64,000 bases of DNA, taken from positions 1-64,000 of the forward strand of contig JBNGIQ010008568.1 in the NCBI GenBank assembly GCA_049999765.1, written 5' to 3'. The DNA is from Phaeoceros laevis. Taxonomy: Eukaryota; Anthocerotophyta; Anthocerotopsida; Notothyladales. The notes under the pieces were generated by a model. That model worked only from the letters and a program-made list of their open reading frames with translations, was not told where the DNA came from and made no database searches. Made by a program: the position numbers and the translations under genes. This document shows, piece by piece, positions 1 through 11,258 of this stretch. Each line of letters starts with the position of its first letter. Positions within the stretch are counted from its first letter, which is position 1.

Positions 1-267
1 GCCTTTCACTAACCACCATCATTTAATTAATTAGATAATTAATTAACTAATAGCAAGTCAACCATTATTGTAAAAGTTTAATCGTTTATTCAAACAAAAC
101 AACCAAAAAAACATCTCCAGTATTATTAAAACAACAAGTGGGTCACCACACATACAGCAACATGAAAGATTTCTAAGTAGCCTCACCGGCCACCCGGGAT
201 GGTTGCTGATAAACAATGTGATGTACAGGCATTCTCCAAAAAAACCCGTGTCAGGCTTGACACAGCC

Positions 268-596
268 AGTTGCACCTTCCAGCTCACCACATTTTGCATA
301 TATGTCCACCAGGCAGGTGCTCACCACTACATCATCCAGCATACCTCTTTGACAATCTTTGAGTGCAGCTCCCTGCCCTTCTGTATGGCACCAGTGCTTG
401 CAAACGCCTTCAGAAAGCAAGCAAAAGTAACACGATCAGCCAAAATGAGGCCCGCCTCCTCCATTTGTCCATACACAAGAAGCGCCTCTTGGTAGAGTCC
501 TTGCTGTGCATACTCAGCGATCAGGGCATTCCATGTCACAACATTCTTTGTGTCCATGCTGTTAATTTTAAACTTGGCGTGCATCTTCCAGCTCAC
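268..596 (-). pseudogene. PPR (PLS-type) gene shard
   Basis: The minus strand encodes about 100 residues of pentatricopeptide repeats in two frames joined by a frameshift near 330-370. Typical PLS motifs are visible: NVVTWNALIAEYAQQG, a QMEEAG turn, GRELHSKIVK, then LVDIYAKCGELE in the second frame. Such proteins bind organellar RNA for editing or processing, but this piece has no start, no targeting peptide and no C-terminal E/DYW domain, so it is a dead fragment. It stops abruptly at 596, where a GGCAGG-rich repeat begins. Related shards lie at 19.5, 36.3 and 53.4 kb. Confidence 0.8.
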
Positions 597-598
597 AG

Positions 599-745
599 GC
601 AGTGGCGCCGGGAAGGCAGGCAGGCGGCGTCACAAGGTAGGCCGGCAGGTAGGACGTGAGCGGACAGGCAGGCTGTGAGCGGGCCACGCCGTGAGCAGGC
701 AGGCCACGAGCGGGCAGTCAGGCCGTGAGCGGGCCGCAATTGAGG
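599..745. repeat. GC-rich GGCAGG/GTGAGCGGGC repeat
   Basis: Degenerate short tandem units built from GGCAGG and GTGAGCGGGC abut the broken end of the PPR shard. The same kind of repeat abuts another PPR shard near 36.3 kb. Confidence 0.7.
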
Positions 746-1310
746 TGGAGTGCGATCTAGGCGGAGTGTGGCTTTCATCACCAGCGCACACGATCGTCGA
801 AATTGCGCTTTAAGAATGGTAGGAGGTCAGGCCTTTGTTGTGATTTGCAGGCAATGCCTCAAATTGTAGCATTGAAGACGCGCACACCCGAACAGCCGGG
901 AACGAAAAACGATGAAAACGGCTATTTTAATGAAACACGCGAACCACCCTAATCCAAAACCGGGTTCCAAAATGTCACGAAGCATGTTTGAATTGTAAAA
1001 TAACGCGATCCGGGAGGCTATTTCGGCCTGCTATTTATGAGAGCACGAAAAATAGCTTTTTAAGCAAAAAAAAAGACCCTTTTTTTTGGATGGTTCCTAC
1101 AAAGAGGATATATTCCTATTTTTATATTTTCATGGAGACCTTGTTAAGCACATCTTGAATATGTGAGATTTGTATTAATTTGATACTTACTCAAGAAGAT
1201 ATGAGCATTCTTCTCCAGCAGATTCTGCACGTACCGCCTGAAGTTGCCCTAGTGTAGCATGCAAATGCTCCTTTGTGTATCTTCAACACAAGCCCAAGAA
1301 GACTCTTGAA
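746..1310. other. Intergenic, no gene seen
   Basis: AT-rich sequence with no supportable coding region. At 1249-1264 there is a short match (CTAGTGTAGCATGCAA) to the right terminus of the small transposon at 11259-11815. Confidence 0.6.
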
Positions 1311-1324
1311 GTCAGCACCAATAG

Positions 1325-1587
1325 TCCCCTCGGTGACATCCAAGTGGTTGGGACTTGGGCCTTCCAAAGTGAAGACCCGGGTTCAATCCCGTAATGTTTC
1401 TCGACCAAAAATTCAGGGTTCAATCCCGCAGTGTTTCTCGACCGAAAATCAGGGTTCAATCCCGTTTCTCGACCAAAAATCAGCAAGACCAACGCCGTTG
1501 CTTCTGAGCGTAGCATTGTAACACCCTAGCTCCATGATTGTGGAGCTTTGATATATAAAGAGCCGTGCCATTGTCGCTAAAAAAAAA
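1325..1587 (+). mobile_element. tRNA-derived SINE with 14-bp target-site duplication
   Basis: The sequence is bounded by perfect 14-bp copies of GTCAGCACCAATAG at 1311-1324 and 1588-1601 and ends in an A9 tail, the signature of target-primed insertion. The head has a pol III box A-like stretch around 1335-1350 (ending CAAGTGG) and a box B, GGTTCAATCCC, near 1380. Box B lies inside a roughly 35-bp unit present about three times (to about 1490), each containing GGTTCAATCCCG and TTTCTCGACC. A TATA-like TGATATATAAAG lies near 1548. The element encodes no protein and would rely on a LINE for mobility. The intact flanks suggest a fairly recent insertion. Confidence 0.85.
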
Positions 1588-1687
1588 GTCAGCACCAATA
1601 GAGTCATCTTGCGTGTGGTGTCTGTTGGACAACAAGGAGTTGCTAAATTAGAAGGAGAGGATGGCAGAAGGTGGAAGAAGCATGTGA

Positions 1688-1915
1688 AGGACTTGGCGCC
1701 CTGTCACTTGCCCAACCTGGACACTAGTCTCAAGCCAACTACTAGGCAGCCGCCGGCGGCCTTGTGAAATCTGCACACACATTGGGGATGAAGATGTGAT
1801 GCTTTTGTGCGACCGCTGCAACCGTGGCTATCACATGTTTTGCTTGACTCCACCGTTGGATGAAGTGCCAACGGATACCTGGAAATGCAACCCATGTACC
1901 AAGCTAACGATTTGA
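1688..1915 (+). pseudogene. PHD zinc-finger fragment
   Basis: An open stretch without a start codon encodes a complete C4HC3 PHD finger: CEIC, then LLCDRC, GYHMFC and WKCNPC, about 50 residues from 1763, ending at a TGA at 1913-1915. PHD fingers of this class usually read histone H3 tails. No catalytic or companion domain is found beside it. It is either one exon of a decayed gene or a piece captured by a repeat; the SINE lies immediately upstream. Domain identity is clear, gene identity is not. Confidence 0.7.
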
Positions 1916-1992
1916 GTGCTGCTATATAGGGATCTGCACATGGAGGATGTGCCTCATCGTCACAAGTTCCGGAACTATCATGGCGGAAGCAG

Positions 1993-2496
1993 ATGGCGGG
2001 AACCCGATGCAGCTGTCTACAATCGCACCAAGTTCTGGTATCCACTACTTATAGTCTGGATCAACTGTGTGACTTGGCAAGCAACTCAACATTTTGTCAC
2101 TACGACGGCGAGCCCGTCAACCCGAAGATCGATTTTCCAGGACCCAAGCTTGCCATGACTCTTGAGTTCCGATTCAAAGTCTCGACGATCATGGATGGGT
2201 ATCAAGAAATGTTGCCGTGGTTGATTGCTTTGCCTGGCGCTACCTCTGTGACAGCTCTCCAACGTGAGGTGTTTCACAATAATGAGCAGATCCGAACCTT
2301 CAACGTGGAAGTCAAGATTTGTGAGGGTTGCAAGGAGGCAGTCATCTTCACCTACACTTCGTTGTATGACGATGGCATGGTTTATCCTAGCGGGCCATCC
2401 AAGCTGCACAACCCGGTCCAATCCAAAAGTGCTTCGACATCAGAGCAACGTCCATACCAGAACACCTGGGATCAGCGGGTCGGCAAACGTGGGTAA
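1993..2496 (+). CDS. Hypothetical ORF
   Basis: A 167-codon ORF that I do not recognise. It follows the PHD fragment on the same strand and has a normal amino-acid mix (FPGPKLAMTLEFRF, FNVEVKICEGCKEAVIF), so it may be part of the same decayed gene or of a transposon. No transmembrane segment or signal peptide is evident, and an accidental ORF cannot be excluded. Confidence 0.3.
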   Translation: MAGTRCSCLQSHQVLVSTTYSLDQLCDLASNSTFCHYDGEPVNPKIDFPGPKLAMTLEFRFKVSTIMDGYQEMLPWLIALPGATSVTALQREVFHNNEQIRTFNVEVKICEGCKEAVIFTYTSLYDDGMVYPSGPSKLHNPVQSKSASTSEQRPYQNTWDQRVGKRG

Positions 2497-2576
2497 GCAT
2501 GCTTGGGTGTTGTGGTGTGCTGGAGTATGCAGGCTAGCAAGAACTTGTGAGCGTTGCAACCTGTAGGGGGGAGGTC

Positions 2577-2700
2577 ATGCGTACATTTTGCATTTGCGGA
2601 TTAATAGCTCGAGTAGCATGTCGTTACTTAGTATGCGTATAAGGCTCAGTTTTTGGCAATTACCACATGGCATGACAGACTTGCTTCACGTTGCGACAGA
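2577..2700 (+). repeat. Direct repeat, copy 1
   Basis: About 124 bp from GTCATGCG to TTGCGACA, matching 3123-3246 at roughly 90 percent or better. The spacing is 546 bp. It could be part of an LTR of the neighbouring gypsy gag or a segmental duplication. Confidence 0.75.
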
Positions 2701-3122
2701 TGTCATGTTGTGGTGAGGTTAAGGTAGCTAAGGTCAAGTTAAGATATGAGTTAAAGTAACCGGCATCACAATGAGCATCTGGAATAATGCCAGGCATGCT
2801 TAATTGTAATTTTGGCTGTTGCCGCGCATCACGGCATGCCCTTAATTAGCTGGGAAGGAGGACAGCCTCGACCAGGCACAAGGAGCTGCGTGAGAAGGTG
2901 GGAGTGAATGCGGAGTGCCGTCGCCAGCTGAGAGACAACGAACGGATTGGTGGCAACGGCTTCCACCGGCACCTGCACAAAGGCATGCAGCTAGCATAGC
3001 GCTGGTGGATTTTTCTTTGTCATGTGGTTGTTGCTGAAAGCTGTGAGCTTCCCGTGGTGACTTTGTGCATCGCCAAACGATTTGTCCCCGCGCCAAGGGC
3101 GCATGCATAGGCTAGTTTATGG

Positions 3123-3246
3123 TCATGCGCTCATTTTGCATTTGCGGATTAATAGCTTGAGTAGCATGTTGTTACTTAGCATGCATATAAGGTTCGGTTT
3201 TTGGCAATTACCACATGGCATGACATGCTTGCTTCACGTTGCGACA
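3123..3246 (+). repeat. Direct repeat, copy 2
   Basis: Second copy of the 2577-2700 sequence, lying immediately upstream of the gypsy gag fragment. No TG...CA ends, primer-binding site or target duplication could be fixed, so LTR status is unproven. Confidence 0.75.
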
Positions 3247-3283
3247 CAGCAGTGGACTGCCCAACAACCCAGGGACGAGAGTA

Positions 3284-3771
3284 GGCCAGCAACGCACTAC
3301 TCCATCAAAGCCCCTAAACTTGAACTTTTTGATGGCAAGCGCAATCCAGCCACGGTTGAGCGGTGGAAGCATCAAGTCAGGGAAGGTCGAACACCAGGTT
3401 ATCCTAGCATCTACTTTTCTTTGTGGAGTTGCTCTGACGTGGTGGCTACAACGTGAAATGCTAGTACAGCAGGGAGGGACGGTGCCTTGTACTAATCTGG
3501 ATGACTTTTTCCTAGTTGTCTGCCTGCAGTTCATTCCACTAGAATAACAGGATGGTGGCCAAAGATAGGTTGAAGCATGTTCGTCAGAAGGGAAGCTTAG
3601 CAGCTTACAACGAGGAGTTTTTGAACATTTGTTCAAGCATCCCTAGTATGGTGGAGGACAAAAAAGTGGAAAGGTACGCTGACGGGCTTAAACAGTCGGC
3701 GAAGAGAGAGGTTGTGATGCAAAGTTGCCATTGTGCTTGTAGTCAGTCCATGAGGCTTAAGAGTTGGCTAT
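3284..3771 (+). pseudogene. Ty3/gypsy gag fragment
   Basis: Three overlapping frames together read as a retrotransposon gag. KAPKLELFDGKRNP opens it, then a shifted frame gives ALTWWLQ and DDFFLVVCLQFIP, and a third frame from 3552 gives DRLKHVRQKGSLAAYNEEF and ERYADGLK. This is the capsid-like region typical of plant gypsy elements. At least one frameshift and one stop break it. No zinc knuckle, protease or pol follows, so it is a truncated relic. Confidence 0.75.
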
Positions 3772-3773
3772 GA

Positions 3774-5126
3774 TATCCATGGCTCTCTAGCCGACCCTCA
3801 GATCGTTTGGGACCACGTGCCCAAGGGTTCCAAGGTAATGTCCAAGTCAAAACTTGGCTTGACTTGGCTTGGCTTGCCCTATTGACTTGGCTTGTCCTGC
3901 TCACTACCCAGTGGTAGCGGGCTTACTTATAGAAGTAAATGTGAAAGCGCATAAAGCTTTATCTAATGGATAGCATGAGCTCCCTTAAAAGAGCTCGAAA
4001 AATAAAAATACGAACTGCAGAAAAATGAGTTAAATACTTCGACTGTAAAAAAGAGAGTTAAATACTTCAGATATACAGGGCCTACCGCCTTCAGTTTTGG
4101 ATTTCCATATAAACTAGGTGCTTTTTCGTACTCTTGTTCCAGGATTTCCACCTGTATTTGACCCAAACATCTACGAAAGCGCATATCACAATATCAACCC
4201 TAACCCAGGTTCGGAAGGCCAGCCCTACGGAGTTTTGCTTCCTAGATATTTTCTAGAGCCCTCTAGATTCGTGTGCTCCTTGAAGCCCTCTTTTCTTTTT
4301 GGTGTAATTTTTGAAGCCCTCTAGATTCGTGGCCGTCAAATAGCACACGCCTTATTGATAACATCCATCTCGCTAGACTGCCCAAGCAACAAAGCCTGCA
4401 AAAAGTTTGGGAGTCGGTCTTGCTTTCTAGGCTTGACCTAGCCTTATAAGTTCAATCACGGGTTCCCCTTCTGGTAACCAGTGTTAACAAAAAACGACAG
4501 GGTCGAACCTTAGTTAGGAAACTATCACCATATGTGAGAACTGAATGAATTTAAGATCCAAATAATAGCTCAAATAGATAAGAAACCTTCTTACACACCA
4601 AACTAACCACTTTTGGTTAGTTGGGCCTTTAAGGGATTAGGGTGGTAGTGAAACTTGACTTACTATACACGAAATTGGATATCCAATTAACTCGGGACAT
4701 GATTGACTTCAAGATCTACGCGCAATAAGGATTATATGTTGTAAGACATGACAACTTACCGACTTCTAGGTGTTGGTAAGATACAAAAGTGAAACTAAAA
4801 TTCTACAAAGACCTGGTCACAGCCAGGTCTTGTAGCAAACACTTCCAGGATCCACTATCCACAGCATGCAATGTGGTTCCAATTTGATACACAAACATTT
4901 CAGTAGATAATTTCCAATGGGGGGTCCTCGGAATCCTGCACAGTACGCAGGAGAATACCTTAAAACCTCAAAAAACTAGCTACCACTTGAAGGATTCACA
5001 AAATTCTAGTCCTTGAGGTACTGAGACATGATTGTTCACAATGTCCCACAGGTCAGAATCTAAAACCAACTGAGCCAGGAGTTACCCGCAACTTGGAGCA
5101 TCCAATGATAGCAAGATCTGGTCTGC
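3774..5126. other. Intergenic, downstream of MAP70
   Basis: No gene is supported. The stretch holds TTGGCTTGACTTGG-type short repeats near 3850-3895 and a duplicated CCCTCTAGATTCGTG near 4260-4330. The part nearest 5127 is probably MAP70 3' UTR. Confidence 0.5.
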
Positions 5127-8100
5127 TCAGTTCCATGGCCTCGGATTGCTGGAAGGAGAAGAAAAATTAGGCACACGTTTTTATGGGCAGGTTAGGGCTT
5201 GTTGGCTGTGTAGTCTGCCCATCAAAATTCAATCCTGACCTGCAAGCTACGTGAGTCTGCATACAATCCAGGATTTTTTAAAAACAGTATACAAGCCTGG
5301 GAATATGCTACTGAGATAGTAACATCTATACCCACATGTAACTTCTTCCCACTCCATCATCATGGAGAAAAGTTAGTTCTATCTAGCGAAGACAAGCCAA
5401 CACCCGAAAAATGAAAGCAGAAAACCTTATAGCTAACCGGTTATTCACTACTGGAACTAACCTCCCAGCAAGCAGTTGAGAAGAACTATGTAGAATCCCT
5501 TTTGATGCACTGATTCGTCTAGCCCTACTCTCTTGCTCCCTGTCTGCTCGTAATGTAGCCACTTCCTTTTCCATGGCTGCTACTTCCCTGCGCATCTTCT
5601 TCGCCTCCACATCCATAGCTTTTGTTAGTGTGTCAACCTTTTTTGACAGCATCTGCGACCAACAGCTTCCAGTTATACGTGCACCCCTGTTGCTGCTTCT
5701 ACACATCCAGATGGCGGCTACATGCATTGGCAGTTCCACAAGACTGACAGGACAGAGCACTTGCCTCGATAGCATCATCTTTGTCCTTGAGGCTTTGATC
5801 TTTCTCGTGGCTGGCTTTTCTTAACGTTATAACTTCTTTCTGGAGTATATCATACAACAGGCTCGAAACAAATTCTTTAGTACTATCCGCATCACTAGCC
5901 AGAACTGACTTTCCAATTGGGGCATCACAAAGTTCCGATCCAGATCTATCCCTCTGATCAGCAACTTGAAAATCCTCCACTGGACCCATAAAACCCTTTT
6001 CCCTGATTGCACCTTCAGCAGGCCGTCCACCATCAAACGACTTTGAAGTCAATTTTCCGTTCTTGAATATTGTGGATACAGCAAGAGAGGCTCTGGACTG
6101 CAGCGCCGAAGGCCTTTGGCGTCTATACCCATTCGCCCGTACTTTGACATCATCTTCTGACCCAATCGACTGACGGCGACCAAGTGTTGATCGAAAACTG
6201 TCATCTACAGGAAGCAGCCTTCGAGAGGTGACAGAAGCCTTCAACCCTTCCTCAAGCACCTTCAACCGTAACTGGTACTTCTCCTGTGGGTGCAGAAATC
6301 TATATTTTCAGTCCCAGTAGCTTGAAATCGTAACAAAAAGAAGTATTTAGTATCACACTGCTTAATTAGCTCGCCTTTAGTTGCAGCTCACTTCTGGCAG
6401 TACGCTCAACACAAGCTAGCTTATCCCGCACTTGCTGCAGTTCTCCCTGTTCCATGCAAGTCAAAACAATCAACAGATATGGACCCCACCCTGCAGACTT
6501 CAAATACTGCACTGTAAGAATTTTATAGAGACCTGCATAAACCGCCTCTCCTCAAGCCATTGCCTCACTGGCATAACCTTATCATTGGCATCTTTCCATT
6601 CATTCGCCACCACGACAGCTACTCTGTTAGCAGTAATTTTTACCCGTGAGAGCTCACGCTCAAGAGTTTTTTTTTCATCCTACAAAGACAACGTTCTCTT
6701 ACATGTTAGTTGGCTAAAATACAAATCCAGTGCACACAATAGATTGCACATAAAATCATACCACTAGTTGATGAACTTGTCGCTGGTAGTCCCTCACAGC
6801 ATTTGCAGCAGCCCCTCCAGCAAGTAGAGCCTCTTCTAGTTCAGCGACCGTAAGGCTCAGCTTCTCTACTTCAGCTACTTTCTGTCGATGCATCTTGTCA
6901 AGTTTTTTGTTTTCCTCCTGCGCACGAGCTACTGAATGTAAGAAAATGCACATCACTAGAGGTGGTCATTAGCTGCTTGGAATAGCCAAACCTGAGAGTT
7001 CTCAATTTGCTTGAGCAGCTCTTGATTTCGGTTTTGAAGGTCATCTACAGTTGACGCTTTTGCTTCAGCAGTCCGAATAGACTTTTCAGCCTCAAGCAGT
7101 GCAGCTTCTTTGGTCTTGGTTAGCCGATCCAAAGCTCGATTGTCCTCTTGCAGCTTGGCAACCTTTGACAAAATGGCATCGTGTGAGCAACTGTACTACA
7201 TATGCAAACCCATACATATGTTTCTATTCCAACCTGGAGAGCCACAGAATGGATGTCCACTCAGCCACTCAACCAATGACAAGATGCTACCTCGTGCCTG
7301 GCAAGTTTCAACTCAGCTTCTAGCGGTGCTAGGATGGCTTCGATTGGTGGCAGATCTGCATCTTTCTGAGCTGCATGCACTCTCCGAAGAGTGGCCTCTG
7401 CTGCAACTTGTGCACCCCAGGCTNNNNNNNNNNNNNNNNNNNNNNNNNNNNNNNNNNNNNNNNNNNNNNNNNNNNNNNNNNNNNNNNNNNNNNNNNNNNN
7501 NNNNNNNNNNNNNNNNNNNNNNNAGAGACAGCTCCTCATAGAGCTGGAAGACCGAACGTGAAACTAAAAACAAGCAGTATCCAAAAAATTGCAACGGAAA
7601 ACAGCACTGCTTGAAGGCAGCTTAGCCAACACTACTGTATGCAACAGAACTTCTGAGCGAAGGATGAGCAGAGTGGTCCGTGTTAGACGGAATAGCTGTG
7701 CCACCTGGCTGACTTCGGTGCTACAGCTTAGGCCGACCGTGCGCTCAAGATGCACTAAGATACTTGAACAGAAGAAAAAAGGGGGGTACGCTGTACCTCG
7801 TCTACCGCCTTCTCCTTTATCCTTTCTGCCAATCTTAAAGCCTTGATTTCCGACAGAGCTTCCATCAATTCCCGGTCCTTTTCTGCAAAACGACCAAATT
7901 TCATACGGTACCAGAGTCTAAATAAGAAGCTTGGCAGCACGACCCCTTTCGAGTTGGGGTATAGCAAAAGAAAGGCACAGACAGAAAATCGAGCTGTATA
8001 GACTGGGAACTTTACACACTCTTTTACCTTTTACTTCGTTTTCCAACCGGTTGAGCTCCACTTTGACAGGATCAGAGCCGTGAAGGAGATTCAAGAGTTC

Positions 8101-8274
8101 ATCGGTTTCTAGGCTGGGACGTACAGAGCTCCTCCGTTTAGGTTTGCTCTCAAACTTGGGATGTAGTGACGGAAACTGGGAAGGCGATGAGTCGACAAAT
8201 GACTTGCTGCCGTTCATATGCAAGCCATCCAAAAGGTTGTCGTCTTCGTCTAAACTACTCAAGGACTCAGCCAT
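5127..8274 (-). CDS. MAP70: Microtubule-associated protein 70 (MAP70), about 11 exons
   Basis: Plant-specific coiled-coil protein that binds cortical microtubules. I infer exons at 8028-8274, 7797-7882, 7543 into the N gap, the gap to 7291, 6992-7162, 6762-6917, 6533-6679, 6375-6446, 5765-6283, 5462-5652 and, less surely, 5127-5148. Reading frames join across every junction outside the gap. Diagnostic family blocks are LLHGSDPVKVELNRLENEV, AAEATLRRVHAAQKD, LDKMHRQKVAEVEKL, VVVANEWKDANDKVMPV and KKMRREVAAMEKEV. The start is the ATG opening MAESLSS at 8274, upstream of the conserved block. Two introns appear to use GC donors (after 6375 and 5765). Part of the third or fourth exon is hidden in the gap. 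No frameshift is seen elsewhere, so the gene is probably functional. The last exon is my weakest call. Confidence 0.93.
7424..7523. other. Assembly gap (100 N) inside MAP70
   Basis: Exactly 100 N, a conventional placeholder of unknown true size. It removes coding sequence between LYEELS and the AAEATLRRV block. Confidence 0.99.
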
Positions 8275-9165
8275 AGTAGCGCCTAAAGAAGCGCAGGAAG
8301 AGCACCAATTCGGACCAAGCTTCGGAAAAGGACAGAGTCAGTCACAAGTCCGCAACAGAGAACCTAGAAGGTGACGCAACCAAACGCTCGGAGCAAGCGC
8401 GTCCAGGGCGATACAGCAGCAGAAGCCTCAGCAGACGCAGAGTGAAGGGATGCATGATTTTATCAGGAGGCTCCAACCAATAAAGCTCTAGACAGACACC
8501 TGTCCTGAGAAGAGCAAAGGTGAGACGATATGCAAGCAAGCACTTCAAAAGTCGTCACGGTAGACAGGTGCAAGGACTTGGGCAGCGTGGTCGACACTGA
8601 CTGAAATGCAATGTGCTGCTTAATGTACCACAGGCATGCCGTTGAAGGGCGCGCCCTGGAAAGGTCAGAGCTAGCAAGATAGTCCTGGACCTCACTTCAG
8701 CCCTTCCCGCTCGAACTGCACGAGCGGTGGCGCGAACAGAGTTACACAAACAACTGCCGTACGTTTGTTTTTCGATAGGTTCTAAAACCGAACGCAAGAA
8801 CTTTCTCCGACTAGCGCTCGTAGGGGCGTCGACCCTGTAACGGGCCCAAAGGCCCAAACAGGACCCGTTTTGCGCTTGAGGCTTTTTTGGATCCACAGTT
8901 ACGAACTTCTCATCTCATAACAACGATACAGCGTAGGATAGATGGGGGCTCTAGTAGGTTCGGGCTCTTGAGCAACTCCGGAGGTGACGCATAGCTTGTT
9001 ATTGCCCTCCCGGTAAATCCCCGAGGTTCATCATTAATCGACATTATCAGCATAAAACTCATTGAGCTCTATCCAATTGTATAATTCGTCGCCGGTCGAA
9101 AAACCTAGGGGGTGCTCAATTCCCATGTGGAGTTGGCTAAACACCATAATCTTCCTACTACTACT
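8275..9165. other. MAP70 upstream region
   Basis: Probable 5' UTR and promoter of MAP70, which is read leftwards. No TATA box or other site could be assigned with confidence, and no other gene is supported. Confidence 0.4.
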
Positions 9166-9169
9166 ACTA

Positions 9170-9275
9170 TAAAAGTTACGTGAATTAAAATCGATGTCAA
9201 AGAAAATTTGTCTTCGTCGCGATAAAAGTTACTTGAATTAAAATTGATATCAAAGAATTTATTGTCGTCGCAATT
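9170..9275. repeat. About 53-bp tandem duplication
   Basis: Two adjacent units, each ATAAAAGTTAC-TGAATTAAAAT-GAT-TCAAAGAA followed by a CGTCGC end. It is followed by a palindromic TACATACATACA / TGTATGTATGTA hairpin at about 9275-9330. Confidence 0.7.
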
Positions 9276-9352
9276 GTACCTAGTATACATACATACATCA
9301 TGCATGTTTGTATGTATGTACTAGTATATGGCCCGTCGAATTCGACGGCAAT

Positions 9353-9420
9353 CACCCATCCCTTCACCCATCCCATGCCATCCCATCCCATCCCATCCAG
9401 CCCATCCCCATCCATCCGGC
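9353..9420. repeat. (CCATC)n microsatellite
   Basis: Imperfect run of CCATC/CCCATC pentamers. Confidence 0.9.
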
Positions 9421-9477
9421 TCCATAAAAATTAAGGGGATATAAAAAATTTGAACCACATATTGTTATGAAATGGAG

Positions 9478-9745
9478 TAGGTCACTTGGTTGGGGTTTTC
9501 CAGTTGGAATCGGCAGGTCGCGGGTTCAACTCATGATAACTTATATCGAGCGCGCGCGCACGTTCACGGTCCCTCTCGCGCTGACGCTCACGGCCCTCTA
9601 ACGCGCTCCTGTGCGGCCTCTCCCTCTCGCACGCGCAGGCTCTCACGCTCCCTCTACACTCATGTCCTTCGCATGTCACAGCCATAGAGAGAGCATGTCA
9701 CAAACACACACACAAACACACACTCTCTCTCATTAAAATTTTATA
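9478..9745 (+). mobile_element. Possible second tRNA-derived SINE
   Basis: A tRNA-like head (TTGGTTGGGGTTTTCCAG, then GTCGCGGGTTCAACTC) resembles the 5' part of the SINE at 1325 and carries a box B-like GGTTCAACTC. It is followed by CG-rich and CT-rich simple sequence. No poly-A tail or target duplication could be found, so the boundaries are guesses. Confidence 0.45.
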
Positions 9746-10577
9746 ATATAAGATGCTAAGTTATCTCATGATTTATCATGTTATAATTTGACACAACATA
9801 TACGAGTGAGTACTTGATGCTTGTTGATTTCTTTAACATGTCCACTTGTATATTTACCGAAGCGTGCCTTAGCAGCTACATGGATTTGCAGTCATATAGG
9901 AGGTTCTAGATAGACCCATTTTAACGTGTCTGCTTGTTTGCAGTCACATAAGAGGTTCTAGATAGATCTGATTTAATGTGTCCGCTTGTACAATTACAGC
10001 CAATCACCTAGCAGCCACACAGAATGCTCTGGACATGCGACTCATGATGAGGAACAGTCTGGAAGAGAATGCACCCATGCCACCGGGTCTTACCGAGCAC
10101 ACAAGGATCCTAGGCACCACTGCCAGCAAAGGATATCCGTTACTAATGTGTATTTTAATAGACGACGGCAAGCATTTAAGTTCATGTCAAGCTCCAGCCC
10201 ATTAAACGTGGTTCTCCCAGCCCACAAAGACAGTGAGAGAAGGCAACATGTGGAGTCCACAAGGACATGGCCAAGAGGTAAGAGCCTAGTAGTAGTAGTA
10301 AGGGTACCGCCTTATGTACCAGTGCCTTATGTCCGCCAAGGCCCACCGTTTGCATGTTCTCTCCTCTCTGGTCAGGATCCCTTTGTCTGTGAGGACCCTC
10401 AGCTTGTGTGCCTTTAAACGGAGCCTAGCTAGATCTATAAATGAGATTCCTCCTCGGGAGTACCCCTGTGAGATACTTCGCTCTACTGTATTGTTGCCCG
10501 TCTCTTATGTGGACTCTGTAGAAATGCATATTAGGTGACAGTACTGTCTCATCCCACGTTATGTTCAAGTAGTTTCT
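9746..10577. other. Intergenic, no gene seen
   Basis: Contains a short duplicated segment (AGGAGGTTCTAGATAGA and AGAGGTTCTAGATAGAT near 9898 and 9950). ORFs here overlap in several frames with no recognisable domain. Confidence 0.5.
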
Positions 10578-11245
10578 CTAGATTGCTCCATCAAACACTC
10601 TCGTACCTTGTGTGCTCAGGTGATCCCCTGTGATTCCCCATCTGGACATCCACTCTTCAACGCCTTGCATCCATCCATTGCTCTTGTCTCGTTGAGTTTG
10701 TATGGCCAACACAGCTGCTTGCTTGGGCAGCCTATGTGGTTTGAGCTGTAAGATCCTCAATAGGTACCAGGCAATTCTCCTGAGCCCTTCTATCTCGAGG
10801 GTGAATTCTCCTAACTCTGCCAGCACGTTGGCCTTACAAATCTGTTCTCTGATCCCTAGATGTTGTCGGAAGAAGAGCATCTGAAACCGGTTTATTTCCT
10901 CCTAGTTGCCTACCTTGCAGCCTAGGCCCCAAGCTTCTACGTCGTACAACAGCTTGGTGACCACATATGCCTTCCATACTCTCATGACTGTAGAGGTGTT
11001 GGATATGTATCTATCCACCAGAATGCCTTCCATAGCCCACATCATTGTTGTCACCTTTTTGAGCTTGTCTTTCCTTGCTTGCTGGAATGGGCGGTTGGCG
11101 TAAAAATCCACCCCCAAGTATTTGTAATGTGTTGTTGGGACTATGGGCACACCACCGAAAGTAGACGGGATCCAATCACTTCTCATAGCACTTTTGCAGG
11201 CGAAGGACATGGACTAGGTTTTCTGCATGCTCACTGTAAGAAAAT
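10578..11245 (-). pseudogene. LINE (non-LTR retrotransposon) C-terminal pol fragment
   Basis: The minus strand reads as the region after the LINE reverse-transcriptase core: a KTxSMSF lead-in, HYKYLGVDF, MWAMEGILVDRYI and KLLYDVEAWGLG, then an in-frame stop and more sequence in the same frame (MLFFRQHLGIREQICKANVLAELGEF, in part). It is continuous with the RT piece at 12229-12418 except for an inserted small DNA transposon and an N gap. No endonuclease or ORF1 is seen, so this is a dead remnant. Confidence 0.75.
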
Positions 11246-11258
11246 TTTCTTTGCAAAA

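Noticed and set aside
7555-7755. Possible MAP70 exon (minus strand ELVSQVAQLF-like reading near 7690).
   Set aside because: It does not join in frame, while LYEELS at 7543 continues the upstream exon exactly after a CAG acceptor. The stretch is intron.
8555-8896. 113-codon minus-strand ORF upstream of MAP70.
   Set aside because: Arg/Cys-rich, no recognisable domain, and it overlaps the probable promoter/5' UTR.
9262-9330. miRNA precursor from the TACATACA palindrome.
   Set aside because: Simple tetranucleotide repeat hairpin, low complexity and repeated elsewhere; no sign of a defined mature arm.
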